From Micavibrio_A sp040381535 (lineage in GTDB: Bacteria; Pseudomonadota; Alphaproteobacteria; Micavibrionales; Micavibrionaceae): a DNA stretch of 64,000 nt. Positions 17,471 to 25,968 of this stretch are shown here, piece by piece. The notes beneath the pieces are model-generated. The model made no database searches. It was not told where the DNA came from and saw only the letters and a program-made list of their open reading frames with translations. How positions within the stretch are numbered: the first letter of the stretch is position 1; the number at the start of each line of letters is the position of its first letter. The stretch spans positions 186,001-250,000 of the forward strand of contig JBEIHF010000001.1 in NCBI GenBank assembly GCA_040381535.1. Reading direction: 5' to 3'. Made by a program: the position numbers and the translations under genes.

Positions 17471-18325
17471 ATGAATGTCAGCGATTTTAAACCCAAGGAC
17501 GGAAACGGCAACATGCAGGGCTTTAATGCGCTCGGCCTGAACCGTTTTATCCCGAACCTGATGACGCTGTGCGCGCTCACCGCGGGCCTGACGGCCATTC
17601 AATATGCTTGGGACAATCTTTGGGAAAAGGCTGTGCTGGCGATATTGATCGCGGTCGTGCTAGACGCCATGGACGGCGCAACCGCAAGACTACTCAAAGC
17701 CACCAGTGAATTCGGGGCACAACTGGATTCATTGTCTGACTTCCTCGCCTTCGGTGTCGCACCTTCTATCATTCTTTATTCTTGGATATTGGAAGAATCC
17801 GGCAAAGTCGGCTGGATCGCGATGATCGTCTTTGCCGCCGCTTCTGCTTTGCGCCTTGCGCGATTCAATTCAACGCAAGGAAAATTGCCTGACTGGAAAA
17901 AGAAATTTTTCTCTGGCGTACCTGCACCCGCGGGCGCGGGCCTTGCGTTGCTACCGCTTATCATCTGGCTGCAATTCCCCAATGATGCGTTCGTTGACTA
18001 TAAATTCGCATCCCCGCTAGTGGGATTGTGGACGATCTTTATCGCCGGCTTGATGGTCAGCCGCATTCCAACCTTCTCCACCAAAATGATCCGCCTGCCT
18101 GCGAAGATGGGCATGCCGGCGCTGGCACTGGCCGCATTGTTGATCGCAGCGCTCGTTCATGCACCATGGCCCACATTGACCGTCATGGGCATCGCCTATA
18201 TCGCCTGCGTGCCGTTCGCACTTCAAAAATTCCGCGCCATGCAAAAAGAACATGCGGATGAGGAAGATCTCACCGATCTCGCCATAGGCGCCAACACGCC
18301 CGAAGAATTTTCATCGAACGAATAA
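17471..18325 (+). CDS. pssA: CDP-diacylglycerol-serine O-phosphatidyltransferase
   Basis: 284 residues with several membrane helices. The CDP-alcohol phosphotransferase motif D-x2-DG-x2-AR-x8-G-x3-D-x3-D reads from DAMDGATAR to LDSLSD. It joins serine to CDP-diacylglycerol, giving phosphatidylserine, the substrate of the psd product just upstream. The psd-pssA pair is typical of alphaproteobacteria and some Gram-positives. The C-terminal tail is acidic. A second in-frame ATG at 17513 could be used instead. Confidence 0.95.
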   Translation: MNVSDFKPKDGNGNMQGFNALGLNRFIPNLMTLCALTAGLTAIQYAWDNLWEKAVLAILIAVVLDAMDGATARLLKATSEFGAQLDSLSDFLAFGVAPSIILYSWILEESGKVGWIAMIVFAAASALRLARFNSTQGKLPDWKKKFFSGVPAPAGAGLALLPLIIWLQFPNDAFVDYKFASPLVGLWTIFIAGLMVSRIPTFSTKMIRLPAKMGMPALALAALLIAALVHAPWPTLTVMGIAYIACVPFALQKFRAMQKEHADEEDLTDLAIGANTPEEFSSNE

Positions 18326-18348
18326 ATTTTTACTAAAGGGGAAAGAAT

Positions 18349-18930
18349 ATGATCGACGCACTGCTCCGCAATAAAATCACACCGTATCTCGACCGTATCG
18401 CGCCGCGCGTGGCACAGAGCGGATTGACCGCCAACAAGCTCACGCTTCTGGCTTTGGGCTTCGGGCTTGCCGCCTGCTTTTTCGCTGCGATGGGGATTTA
18501 CCCGCTGGCGTTCGTGTTCTTTTTGGTGAGCAGGTTTATAGACGGTCTTGATGGTGCGGTCGCACGTAGCGCCGGCGAAACCAATCTGGGATCGTTCCTT
18601 GATTTCTTTTGTGATTTTGCCGTGTTCGCGGCCTTCCCGTTTTTCTTCATACTGGGCGCACCGGAACATTCTCTCACAGCCGTTATCCTGCTCTTCTCAT
18701 ACGTTTTGATGATGAACGCATATCTGCTGCATCATTTGTTCGCGCTCCGTACGGGAGCGCCGCAGGGCGCTGTCGGCGGTATCGTGGAGAATACCGAGAT
18801 GATCGTGTTCATCTTGTTATGCTGCTTGTTGCCTGTGGGATTTTCGGCCTTCGCAATTTTCTTCGCGCTTATGTGCCTTGCCACCGCAGGACTGCGGACG
18901 CTCAAAATCATTCAGCTATTGAAAGCTTAA
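18349..18930 (+). CDS. CDP-alcohol phosphatidyltransferase family protein
   Basis: 193 residues, about five membrane helices, with a good ribosome site (AAGGGGA) before the ATG. The full D-x2-DG-x2-AR-x8-G-x3-D-x3-D motif is present (DGLDGAVAR, then GSFLDFFCDF), so it should be active. The alcohol acceptor is not clear: glycerol phosphate, choline, inositol phosphate and others are possible in this family. It lies 23 bases after pssA and would be co-transcribed, which suggests a second membrane phospholipid made alongside phosphatidylethanolamine. Confidence 0.88.
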   Translation: MIDALLRNKITPYLDRIAPRVAQSGLTANKLTLLALGFGLAACFFAAMGIYPLAFVFFLVSRFIDGLDGAVARSAGETNLGSFLDFFCDFAVFAAFPFFFILGAPEHSLTAVILLFSYVLMMNAYLLHHLFALRTGAPQGAVGGIVENTEMIVFILLCCLLPVGFSAFAIFFALMCLATAGLRTLKIIQLLKA

Positions 18931-18931
18931 A

Positions 18932-19288
18932 TTAGCCGGGACCGCTGCCGAAACCTGGGCTTGCCGTATATTGCGAAATTGTGGGAGCCACAACTGGAGC
19001 CACAACTTTTGCTTCTAGCTCTGCATCATTATCGGGTTCGGGTGTGACTGTTCTGACCGCAGCACTAATCAAGTCAAAAATACCACCGCCCGCAGCGCCG
19101 ACAAAACAGCCCATATCGCTCTTGGCTCCTGACGTGGTGTGAAGCGATTCAGTAACGTATCCCGCGCGCCCAATAAGATCACTATCCGCTTTAAGCGCTT
19201 GCGGAGAAGCAGAAGCAACAGCGGTATCAAACGTGATCCCCAATGTATCTCGGTTTTGTTCGAATGCTCTTGCCGAACTTACACTCAT
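18932..19288 (-). CDS. Hypothetical protein, Ala/Ser/Val-rich
   Basis: 118 residues, not recognised. Composition is rich in small residues, with a hydrophobic glycine-rich patch (CFVGAAGGGIFDLI) and a Pro/Val-rich C-terminus ending FGSGPG. No signal peptide. It starts two bases after the stop of the 261-residue unknown gene, so the two form a tight two-gene unit on the minus strand. The unit is convergent with the phospholipid genes, one base beyond the end of the last one. The function is unknown. Confidence 0.6.
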   Translation of the reverse strand: MSVSSARAFEQNRDTLGITFDTAVASASPQALKADSDLIGRAGYVTESLHTTSGAKSDMGCFVGAAGGGIFDLISAAVRTVTPEPDNDAELEAKVVAPVVAPTISQYTASPGFGSGPG

Positions 19289-19290
19289 GA

Positions 19291-20076
19291 TTAAGCTCCC
19301 GTTCCCGTAGTATCGATATATTGTTCACGCGCTTCTGTAAGCAAATCCTGCGGACGAATAGAAGGCCCGCTGCCAAGGCCCATCGAAGGTGAATATTGCT
19401 GTGCCTGGCCGAGCTGCGCGGAATGTTCTTGGCGCACGCGTTGCACGCTTTCCAGAGCTTTTTCGGAAGCAAGTTCCTGGCCATAGGTCATACGTTTTGC
19501 TTCCTGTACCGAATTCATGCGGCGGTCAACGCCCGTCCATGTGGATGTCGCGCCAGATTCTTCTTGACCTCTTAAAGAAGTCGAAGAAATGCTGGAACGT
19601 TCGAGCAAACCTGCGCTTGAATCGCCGGAACGGCGAAGGGGTGTAACGTTAGATTTTTCGCCCGCGTCGGACGATCCGAAAACCGAAGGCGTCACAGGCG
19701 CGCGGTAAACGCCGGGTGCCTTGCTGATACCGAAAAAATCATCCGCGCTGCGTGCAGAAGCGGGAGCCATGCCACCCAGATTTTTGGCGGGATCTCTGCC
19801 CAATGTATCACCCAGAAAATCCGCGACCGTGGAAATGACTTTAAGGCCCGAAGCCTCTGCGGCAACATCGCCGTATAATTTGGATTCGCTGCTGCTATTT
19901 GCGGCCCCTGCGATTTGGCTTTCCGCTTGCGTAGCGCGGCCGCCTTCTTCTTTTGCTGTGGTAACGGTGGCTTTTGCTTGGCGCTCAATCTCGTCAACCT
20001 GCCCTCTGCCCATGTCGACATGCGCTTCAGGGACGTGTCCTGTGTCTTTGTTGACCGTATATTCTTGCAAAGTCAT
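19291..20076 (-). CDS. Hypothetical protein, Ala/Ser/Gln-rich, low complexity
   Basis: 261 residues from the ATG at 20076, which has AAGGGG eight bases upstream; the longer frame from 20145 is unlikely. Not recognised. The first 70 residues are helical and charged (EIERQAKATVTTAKEEGGRATQ); the rest is disordered-looking, rich in Ser, Gly, Ala and Gln. No signal peptide, membrane helix or catalytic motif is visible. It is paired with the following 118-residue gene. Composition recalls scaffold or secreted proteins, but nothing in the sequence proves this. Confidence 0.6.
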   Translation of the reverse strand: MTLQEYTVNKDTGHVPEAHVDMGRGQVDEIERQAKATVTTAKEEGGRATQAESQIAGAANSSSESKLYGDVAAEASGLKVISTVADFLGDTLGRDPAKNLGGMAPASARSADDFFGISKAPGVYRAPVTPSVFGSSDAGEKSNVTPLRRSGDSSAGLLERSSISSTSLRGQEESGATSTWTGVDRRMNSVQEAKRMTYGQELASEKALESVQRVRQEHSAQLGQAQQYSPSMGLGSGPSIRPQDLLTEAREQYIDTTGTGA

Positions 20077-20440
20077 TGTAAAAAAACCCCTTAAAACCCG
20101 CGGAACTTTGAACACCCAGCATACAGGGAATGCATTAAATTCCACCTAACATACATTAAGAGTACCTTATGCGGGGATTAAAACTCAAATTTGCCAAAGG
20201 CTTGGGCAAAATCCGATTAAGTTATGATTAACCAGTATCTTAACTAGCCCACAATAGGCGATCAGAAAACACCTCCGCCGCATGGCTTTCTTAGATTTCG
20301 ATGCTTTCGGCAAAATCTGCGATGGTGAAGGCAGGCAAGCCGTTGGAAATCCGCACCAGAACATCGACGCTTCCGAGCTTCTAAGCCCTGAAAGGCTATC
20401 GTGCATATTCTGGCTACCATCATTTTACCCCGCCCCTGTT
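20077..20440. other. Intergenic stretch holding a yifB remnant
   Basis: No intact gene. It contains the promoter side of the 261-residue unknown gene and, at 20245-20423 on the minus strand, a broken piece of a yifB/comM gene described separately. Other open frames here are fragments created by that remnant. Confidence 0.6.
20245..20423 (-). pseudogene. Remnant of the 5' end of yifB/comM (Mg-chelatase-like ATPase)
   Basis: From the ATG at 20423 the minus strand reads MMVARICTIAFQGLEARK, the characteristic start of YifB/ComM proteins. The frame then shifts by one base and continues VDVLVRISNGLPAFTI, which is the next conserved block of the same family. A stop follows at 20291-20293, and the typical GLPDKAVAESRERV block is unrecognisable. 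The remaining 450 or so codons are absent. GGGGCGGGG before the ATG could be the old ribosome site, 18 bases after the SET-gene stop. Intact YifB proteins are AAA+ proteins linked to DNA uptake (branch migration). Confidence 0.75.
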
Positions 20441-20872
20441 CTAGGGCGCCGGATCAAACCATACCTTACCGCCGCCATAAGAAATGCAGATTTCTTGATG
20501 GGCAAGGATGCCCATGGTTGCCCGCAACACGAAATACACCGCGCCGTCTTTGACAATCATTTGCACGGCTGCGTTCGGCTTATCCGAATGGTTGCACATG
20601 GAAACTGCCCCAAGCGCCATTAAACCCGTCTTGCTCTTTTCGGAAATGCCCAAAATATCAGCATCTTCCTGACTTAGCGATTTGGCCAAAAAATAGTAAT
20701 TATAAAGATGGGTTTTGTTAATGACTTCGGCATCTATTTCATTAAAAACGATGGTAGGCGCCACCTCTATAATCGTTTCGGCGATGACTATGTTACGGCA
20801 GAACAGGCCAAAGCCCTTGTTGGGTACATGTTTTAAATAAAGCCCCGAAAGCCTGTCCAAGTTTTCGATCAT
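20441..20872 (-). CDS. SET-domain protein
   Basis: 143 residues, essentially one SET domain. GFGLFCRNIVIAETIIEVAP matches the first strand block, SMCNHSDKPNAAV is the NHS-x-PN segment that closes the cofactor and substrate pocket, and HQEICISYGGGKVWF is the final EE-x-SYG-like block. SET enzymes transfer methyl groups from SAM to lysines, or in some bacteria to other amines. The usual invariant tyrosine (SYG) is present, so it may be active. The substrate is unknown. It directly precedes the yifB remnant. Confidence 0.8.
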   Translation of the reverse strand: MIENLDRLSGLYLKHVPNKGFGLFCRNIVIAETIIEVAPTIVFNEIDAEVINKTHLYNYYFLAKSLSQEDADILGISEKSKTGLMALGAVSMCNHSDKPNAAVQMIVKDGAVYFVLRATMGILAHQEICISYGGGKVWFDPAP

Positions 20873-21013
20873 TATTCATCTATGCCATAACGACTTCGTT
20901 AGGAAAAGAGCACTTTAACCCTTCATTCATTTTTCCTTAAATAACTCTTCACTTTATGCGGGTACAAAGGGAATTGAAACTGAACTTATCCTAGCATTCA
21001 GGAACCACGAAAT

Positions 21014-21652
21014 ATGTCCGCAGTTACAAAAGAAGATGTTGCAAGATTGCACGCCTATCTGGTAGTGCCTGTTGCCGTATCCGAAGCCATTCAATGCGCC
21101 GCGCCGCTGGACGGTGGGACACAGTATGGTTTGCATGTTTCGTTATCCGAGATAGATCCAGATTCTGCTTTGCTGGCCATTGCGCTCTCATCGTACCGCA
21201 TCGCCGCCGAATTTTCCGCCGAGATTCCTGTCGCGGCTGTGTTGAAAATTGAATCAGACAAAATTATTCAAGACTACGCCCCCGAATGGCTGGCCAATTA
21301 CCACCAGCATCCGGTGCAAGGCGACGATCTTTATGATTTATTGAGCCATGTTCCCGAAGATCTGGAATCTCTTGCCGATCTTTTGGAATCTCTGCAGGCT
21401 TCCATCCGCGATCCGTTGGATCCTTCGCACACGCTGTGTTCGGTTCTGTCCATTCAGGCGCGCGCGCACATGGAAATTGCGGATTATGTTTTGGGCGAAC
21501 TAGAAAACGAATTCGTCAGCGAAATCACGGATGAAGACAGCTTTACGAAGCAGGTTCTCTTCGCACATGAAAACAAGGCCACCCACGCACAACAAACCAA
21601 GGGCGCTGTCGGTGACAACATTATCATGTTCCCCGTATACAAGCGCAAATAA
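21014..21652 (+). CDS. Hypothetical acidic cytoplasmic protein
   Basis: 212 residues, not recognised. No signal peptide or membrane helix. The middle (about 110-160) is rich in Leu and Asp/Glu (LYDLLSHVPEDLESLADLLE), probably helical. It ends PVYKRK, the same last four residues as the membrane protein ending at 1602. The stop touches the end of the convergent hinT gene. The ATG at 21014 is the first start in the frame after a non-coding gap. Confidence 0.65.
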   Translation: MSAVTKEDVARLHAYLVVPVAVSEAIQCAAPLDGGTQYGLHVSLSEIDPDSALLAIALSSYRIAAEFSAEIPVAAVLKIESDKIIQDYAPEWLANYHQHPVQGDDLYDLLSHVPEDLESLADLLESLQASIRDPLDPSHTLCSVLSIQARAHMEIADYVLGELENEFVSEITDEDSFTKQVLFAHENKATHAQQTKGAVGDNIIMFPVYKRK

Positions 21653-22012
21653 TTATTCAGACACCATCGGTCCTATTTTTTTTCCGCCCAGCAAATGGAC
21701 GTGGAAATGCGGCACTTCTTGTCCGCCGTTGATACCCGTGTTGGCGATGGAGCGGAAACCTTCCTTCACCAGACCCAGATCATTGGCAACCTTGGAGACC
21801 GCGCGGTAGAAACCGGCTATTTCTGCATCTGGGGCTTTTTCTCCGAATTCTGCGATAGAGACATATTTCCCCTTGGGGATGACCAGAACATGGACGGGCG
21901 CCTTGGCTCCTATGTCATAGAAGGCCAACGCGTAATCGTCTTCATAGACTTTTTTGGCGGGAATATCGCCGCGCAGGATTTTGGCGAAAATATTATTGTC
22001 ATCGTATGCCAT
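21653..22012 (-). CDS. hinT: HIT-family nucleotide-binding protein (HinT-like)
   Basis: 119 residues. The histidine triad is HFHVHLLGG near the C-terminus, and the N-terminal block NIFAKILRGDIPAKKVYED is typical of HinT. HinT hydrolyses adenosine 5'-phosphoramidates and related AMP-N/S conjugates in the cytoplasm. In alphaproteobacteria it often lies beside the hisAFE cluster, as it does here: its start is divergent from hisA, 52 bases away. Confidence 0.95.
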   Translation of the reverse strand: MAYDDNNIFAKILRGDIPAKKVYEDDYALAFYDIGAKAPVHVLVIPKGKYVSIAEFGEKAPDAEIAGFYRAVSKVANDLGLVKEGFRSIANTGINGGQEVPHFHVHLLGGKKIGPMVSE

Positions 22013-22064
22013 ACGGCTTCTCCTTCTTCTTTACAGGAACCCGTTATCTATACTAGAAAAGCCC

Positions 22065-22787
22065 ATGATCATCTACCCCGCTATCGACATTAAAGACGGC
22101 CAATGTGTGCGCCTTTTCAAGGGCGATATGAATGCCGCGACCGTGTACAACAACGACCCGGCCACCCAAGCGAAAGAATGGGCGCGCGCTGGATTTTCTT
22201 GGCTGCACCTCGTGGACCTCAACGGCGCGGTGGATGGCAAGCCCGTGAACGTGCAAGCGGTGCGCGCCGTGCTGGGCGCATCCGACCTACCCGTACAATT
22301 AGGCGGCGGCATCCGCACCATCAAACAAATCGAAGACTGGCTGATGGAAGGCGTCTCCCGTGTCATTCTCGGCACGGCTGCCGTGAAAAATCCACAGCTC
22401 GTCAAAGAAGCCTGCGCGAAATTCCCCGACCAGATTGTCGTCGGCATAGATGCACGCGGAACACGCGTCGCCGTCGAAGGTTGGTTGGAAGAATCTGATA
22501 TTCACGTCATTGATCTGGCCGAAATGTTTGCGGACGCAGGCGTTGCTGCAATCATTTATACGGATATTTCACGTGATGGAACCGGTTCGGGCCTCAACAT
22601 GTCCGCAACGATAGAACTCGCAACCGCTACTACCATCCCTGTCATAGCATCGGGCGGTGTGGCAACCTTAGCCGATGTGCGCGCGGTGCGCGCAGCGTCC
22701 CAACACGGTGTGGCGGGCGTTGTGATAGGCACGGCGCTTTACAATGGCGCAATCGATCCCATGATGGCGCTGCGGGAAGCAATATGA
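22065..22787 (+). CDS. hisA: Phosphoribosylformimino-AICAR isomerase HisA
   Basis: 240 residues from the ATG at 22065; the open frame extends upstream through the hinT start but those residues are not HisA-like. An (beta-alpha)8 barrel with IIYPAIDIKDGQCVRL at the start (first catalytic Asp), LGGGIRT, and the second catalytic Asp in IYTDISRDGTGSG. It isomerises ProFAR to PRFAR in histidine synthesis. It overlaps hisF by four bases (ATGA). Confidence 0.97.
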   Translation: MIIYPAIDIKDGQCVRLFKGDMNAATVYNNDPATQAKEWARAGFSWLHLVDLNGAVDGKPVNVQAVRAVLGASDLPVQLGGGIRTIKQIEDWLMEGVSRVILGTAAVKNPQLVKEACAKFPDQIVVGIDARGTRVAVEGWLEESDIHVIDLAEMFADAGVAAIIYTDISRDGTGSGLNMSATIELATATTIPVIASGGVATLADVRAVRAASQHGVAGVVIGTALYNGAIDPMMALREAI

Positions 22788-23557
22788 CACTTAAAATCCG
22801 GATCATACCCTGCCTAGATGTCAACAATGGACGCGTGGTAAAGGGCGTGAGTTTTGTCGATCTAATCGACGCAGGCGACCCCGTGGAGCAAGCAAAATTA
22901 TACAACGACCAAGGCGCGGATGAATTGACGTTCCTTGATATCACCGCCAGCGTTGAGCAGCGCGACACGATCTACGATGTTGTAAAACGCACAGCGGACA
23001 GTTGCTTTATGCCGCTCACCGTCGGCGGCGGCGTCAGAACACTGGATGATGTCAGAAAACTCCTTGATTGCGGAGCCGACAAGATTTCTGTGAATTCCAC
23101 CGCCGTCAATAATCCGCAATTCGTAAAAGACGCCTCCACAAAATGCGGATCGCAATGCATCGTCGTCGCCATCGACGCCCGTAAAAAATCCGATGGTTCG
23201 GGCTGGGAAGTTTTCACGCATGGCGGGCGAAGGGAAACTGGATTGGACGCTGTGGAATGGGCTAAGCGCATGGAAGAATACGGCGCAGGCGAAATTCTTT
23301 TGACATCCATGGACAAGGACGGGCAAAAAACAGGATTTGATTTAGAGCTAACGCGCAGCGTGTCGGACTCATTGTCTATTCCCGTGATCGCTTCGGGCGG
23401 CGTTGGTAATTTGCAACACCTTGTCGACGGCGTGAAAGAAGGCCACGCCAGCGCCGTACTGGCCGCATCCATCTTCCATTTCGGCACGCACACCATCAAA
23501 GAAGCCAAAGATTATTTCATGAAATGCGGAATCCCCGTAAGAGGACAATATGTCTGA
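22784..23557 (+). CDS. hisF: Imidazole glycerol phosphate synthase cyclase subunit HisF
   Basis: 257 residues, an (beta-alpha)8 barrel. RIIPCLDVNNGRVVKGV carries the first catalytic Asp, LTVGGGVRT and ASGGVGN bind the phosphates, and LLTSMDKDGQKTGFD carries the second catalytic Asp. With HisH it converts PRFAR and ammonia to imidazole glycerol phosphate and AICAR. It sits between hisA and hisE with overlaps at both ends. Its partner hisH is 2.4 kb away on the other strand, a less usual arrangement. Confidence 0.98.
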   Translation: MTLKIRIIPCLDVNNGRVVKGVSFVDLIDAGDPVEQAKLYNDQGADELTFLDITASVEQRDTIYDVVKRTADSCFMPLTVGGGVRTLDDVRKLLDCGADKISVNSTAVNNPQFVKDASTKCGSQCIVVAIDARKKSDGSGWEVFTHGGRRETGLDAVEWAKRMEEYGAGEILLTSMDKDGQKTGFDLELTRSVSDSLSIPVIASGGVGNLQHLVDGVKEGHASAVLAASIFHFGTHTIKEAKDYFMKCGIPVRGQYV

Positions 23558-23867
23558 TATCATCGCCAAGCTTTTTGAAACCATCCAATCCCGCAAAGGC
23601 GCGGATGCGAAAACATCCTACACAGCCTCCTTGTTTGCCGAAGGCACGGGCAAAATCGTCAGCAAAGTCGGCGAAGAAGCGATGGAAACCTGCATTGAGG
23701 CCGTGCAGAACAATCCCGAAAAACTGAAACAAGAATCGGCTGACTTGCTCTTCCACCTGATGGTGCTTTGGGCAGACCAAAATATCACACCGGGTGACGT
23801 GTTCAAAGTGCTGGAATCCCGCCTCGGCACGTCGGGTCACGACGAAAAAGCCGCGCGGCCTAAATAA
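23550..23867 (+). CDS. hisE: Phosphoribosyl-ATP pyrophosphatase HisE
   Basis: 105 residues. All-alpha MazG-like fold with KVGEEAMETCIEA and ESADLLFHLMVLWAD, which supply the metal-binding Glu and Asp residues. It hydrolyses phosphoribosyl-ATP to phosphoribosyl-AMP, the second step of histidine synthesis. It overlaps hisF by eight bases and the convergent cysE by eight bases. It is a single-domain HisE, not fused to HisI. Confidence 0.97.
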   Translation: MSDIIAKLFETIQSRKGADAKTSYTASLFAEGTGKIVSKVGEEAMETCIEAVQNNPEKLKQESADLLFHLMVLWADQNITPGDVFKVLESRLGTSGHDEKAARPK

Positions 23868-24354
23868 TATTTGCGGGATTGCCAGCAACCGTATCGCCCA
23901 TCGCAACATCATGCAAAACAACGCTCCCCGCACCGATATGGGCGGAATCGCCGATCCTGATCGGTCCGATAATTTGCGCATGCGCACCGATCATCACATT
24001 GTTGCCGATGATTGGGTGACGGCGTTTATCGTCCCATCCTTTTCCGCCCAGCGTCACACCCTGATAGATCAAGCAATTATCACCGATTACCGAAGTCTGA
24101 CCGATGACAACACCCATGCCGTGATCAATGAAACAATTTTTTCCGATCTGTGCTTGGGGATGAATTTCAATCCCCGTCAGCAAGCGTCCGATATGCGCCC
24201 AGAGCCGTGCGAGTGTACGTAATTTGAAGTGCCATAGAATAGACGCCAGAGGATGAAAAACGGTCATCACGTGAAATCCCGGATAGGATAAGAAAACGTC
24301 TAAAACCGACGGGTCGGCGGGATCGCGTTTTTGAATTGATTCAATAAAAGACAT
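23860..24354 (-). CDS. cysE: Serine O-acetyltransferase, short form
   Basis: 164 residues, much shorter than E. coli CysE (273) but like the short SATs found in many bacteria. The C-terminal left-handed beta helix contains hexapeptide repeats (IGKNCFIDHGMGVVIGQT, IGDNCLIYQGVTLGG), with the catalytic His-Asp region in FIDHGMG. It makes O-acetylserine from serine and acetyl-CoA. It overlaps cysK by one base and clearly works with it. The C-terminal peptide that binds CysK ends in Ile in E. coli; here the end is NPANII, which also fits. Confidence 0.94.
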   Translation of the reverse strand: MSFIESIQKRDPADPSVLDVFLSYPGFHVMTVFHPLASILWHFKLRTLARLWAHIGRLLTGIEIHPQAQIGKNCFIDHGMGVVIGQTSVIGDNCLIYQGVTLGGKGWDDKRRHPIIGNNVMIGAHAQIIGPIRIGDSAHIGAGSVVLHDVAMGDTVAGNPANII

Positions 24355-25307
24355 TATTCCAAACCTTCAAATAAAGCAGTTGAAAGATAACGTTCTGCAA
24401 AAGACGCCAGAACCACCACAATCATTTTGCCTGCGTTTTCGGGGCGCTTGCCGACTTCCGCCGCCGCCCACAACGCCGCGCCTGATGATAAACCAACAGG
24501 CAATCCTTCACTTTTGGCGACTTCACGGGCCGTATTGATCGCATCGTCATTTGTGACATGAACGATTTCATCGATCAAGCTCTGGTCTAGAATGCTCGGA
24601 ATAAAACCCGCGCCTATACCTTGAATTTTATGGGGCGTGTGTTCGCCGCCCGCGAGGACGGGGGACGCGGATGGTTCGACCGCAATAGTTTTGAATTCCG
24701 GATTTTTTTCCTTCAGAATTTGCGACACGCCCGTCAATGTTCCGCCCGTGCCCACGCCGCTGATCAAAAAATCCGCTTTGCCCTTCGTGTCTTTCCAGAT
24801 TTCGATGGCGGTGGTTTTTCTGTGTATTTCGGGGTTTGCGGGATTATCAAATTGCGAGGGAATAAATGAATCTTTTGTTACGGCCGCAATTTCTTCGGCT
24901 TTGGCAATCGCGCCCTTCATGCCTTTTTCAGGTGGCGTCAAAACTAGTTCCGCCCCAAGGAATTTGAGCATCTTTCTACGTTCGATCGACATCGATTCCG
25001 GCATCGTCAAAATCAAACGGTATCCTTTGCTTGCTGCGACGAAGGCGAGCGCGATACCCGTGTTACCCGATGTCGGTTCGATCAAAACGGTTTTGCCCGC
25101 CATAATTTTTCCCGCATTCTCGGCGGCCTCGATCATGGACACGCCGATACGGTCTTTGACACTGCCCAACGGATTGAAGAATTCCAGCTTGGCGACAAGG
25201 TCGGCCTTCACATCATGCTGGGCGGAAAAACGTGGCAGACGCACCAAAGGCGTCGCGCCTATCGTATCAATGATGCTGTCGTAAATTTTCCCGCGAAATT
25301 CCGGCAT
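24354..25307 (-). CDS. cysK: O-acetylserine sulfhydrylase (cysteine synthase A)
   Basis: 317 residues. The PLP lysine is in NPLGSVKDRIG, the phosphate-binding loops are SGNTGIALA and GVGTGGTLTG, and the substrate loop is IEPTSGNTG. It makes cysteine from O-acetylserine and sulfide. The order cysK-cysE on the minus strand, with one overlapping base, makes a compact cysteine unit. The end of the protein is CysK-like rather than CBS-like. Confidence 0.97.
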   Translation of the reverse strand: MPEFRGKIYDSIIDTIGATPLVRLPRFSAQHDVKADLVAKLEFFNPLGSVKDRIGVSMIEAAENAGKIMAGKTVLIEPTSGNTGIALAFVAASKGYRLILTMPESMSIERRKMLKFLGAELVLTPPEKGMKGAIAKAEEIAAVTKDSFIPSQFDNPANPEIHRKTTAIEIWKDTKGKADFLISGVGTGGTLTGVSQILKEKNPEFKTIAVEPSASPVLAGGEHTPHKIQGIGAGFIPSILDQSLIDEIVHVTNDDAINTAREVAKSEGLPVGLSSGAALWAAAEVGKRPENAGKMIVVVLASFAERYLSTALFEGLE

Positions 25308-25373
25308 GGTGTTTTAAACTCTTTGCTGTATGCAAAGGACTATACCAACCTCGGCGAAAAAGAAAACCGTCTC

Positions 25374-25946
25374 TTATTTCTTATCGAAAAATGCAGGATT
25401 GATGCTCTTGTAGTAATACAAGGAGGCGATGGTTTCACCATCCGAGCGCACGGAATAAGGGTGTTCGCCGAACTTCACGTATCCCATCGATTCATAAAGA
25501 TTGATCGCCCCCTGCATGGTGTTGCGCACATCAAGGTTGATGACGGCAAAGCCTTCGGCTTTCGCTTTTTCCTCGACCGCTTCGAGCAGCATTTTTGCAA
25601 GCCCATGACCCCGGGCCCAAGGCGCCACGAAATTCGTCGTCATCTGCACGACATGCGCCTGCGCGGCATTGTGCGCGGCGGGCATGATAAGCTGTGTGGT
25701 GCCACAGATCGTGCCGTCCAGACGCGCCACGAACAACCAACGCGAAGGCGCGGTAATAACGCCCTGCCAATATCTTTCCAGCGTCGTGCGTTCGGGAATT
25801 TCTAGCCATCCGAAACCACCGCCGCCGTCGATCGCCGCATCTGTTGCGTCACAAAGATCATTCAAATCGCTTTTCGAAAGCGGTTCGGTGACTTGGAGAA
25901 CGGTGGCTGAGGGGGCTTTGGCTTTCAGGTTTTTTTGATCATTCAT
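25374..25946 (-). CDS. GNAT-family N-acetyltransferase
   Basis: 190 residues from the ATG at 25946. The longer frame from 26006 would overlap hisH by 38 bases and is not preferred. The acetyl-CoA loop is PWARGHGLAKMLL (R/Q-x2-G-x-G/A type), followed by NLDVRNTMQGAINLYESMGYVKFGE, the usual GNAT C-terminal motif. The substrate is unknown. It lies 22 bases after hisH and probably shares its transcript. Confidence 0.9.
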   Translation of the reverse strand: MNDQKNLKAKAPSATVLQVTEPLSKSDLNDLCDATDAAIDGGGGFGWLEIPERTTLERYWQGVITAPSRWLFVARLDGTICGTTQLIMPAAHNAAQAHVVQMTTNFVAPWARGHGLAKMLLEAVEEKAKAEGFAVINLDVRNTMQGAINLYESMGYVKFGEHPYSVRSDGETIASLYYYKSINPAFFDKK

Positions 25947-25968
25947 TTCAAAAACGGCCTTTTCGTTA

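Noticed and set aside
20282..20623. Plus-strand open frame of 113 codons
   Set aside because: It is antisense to the SET gene and the yifB remnant, and is created by the reading of those sequences.
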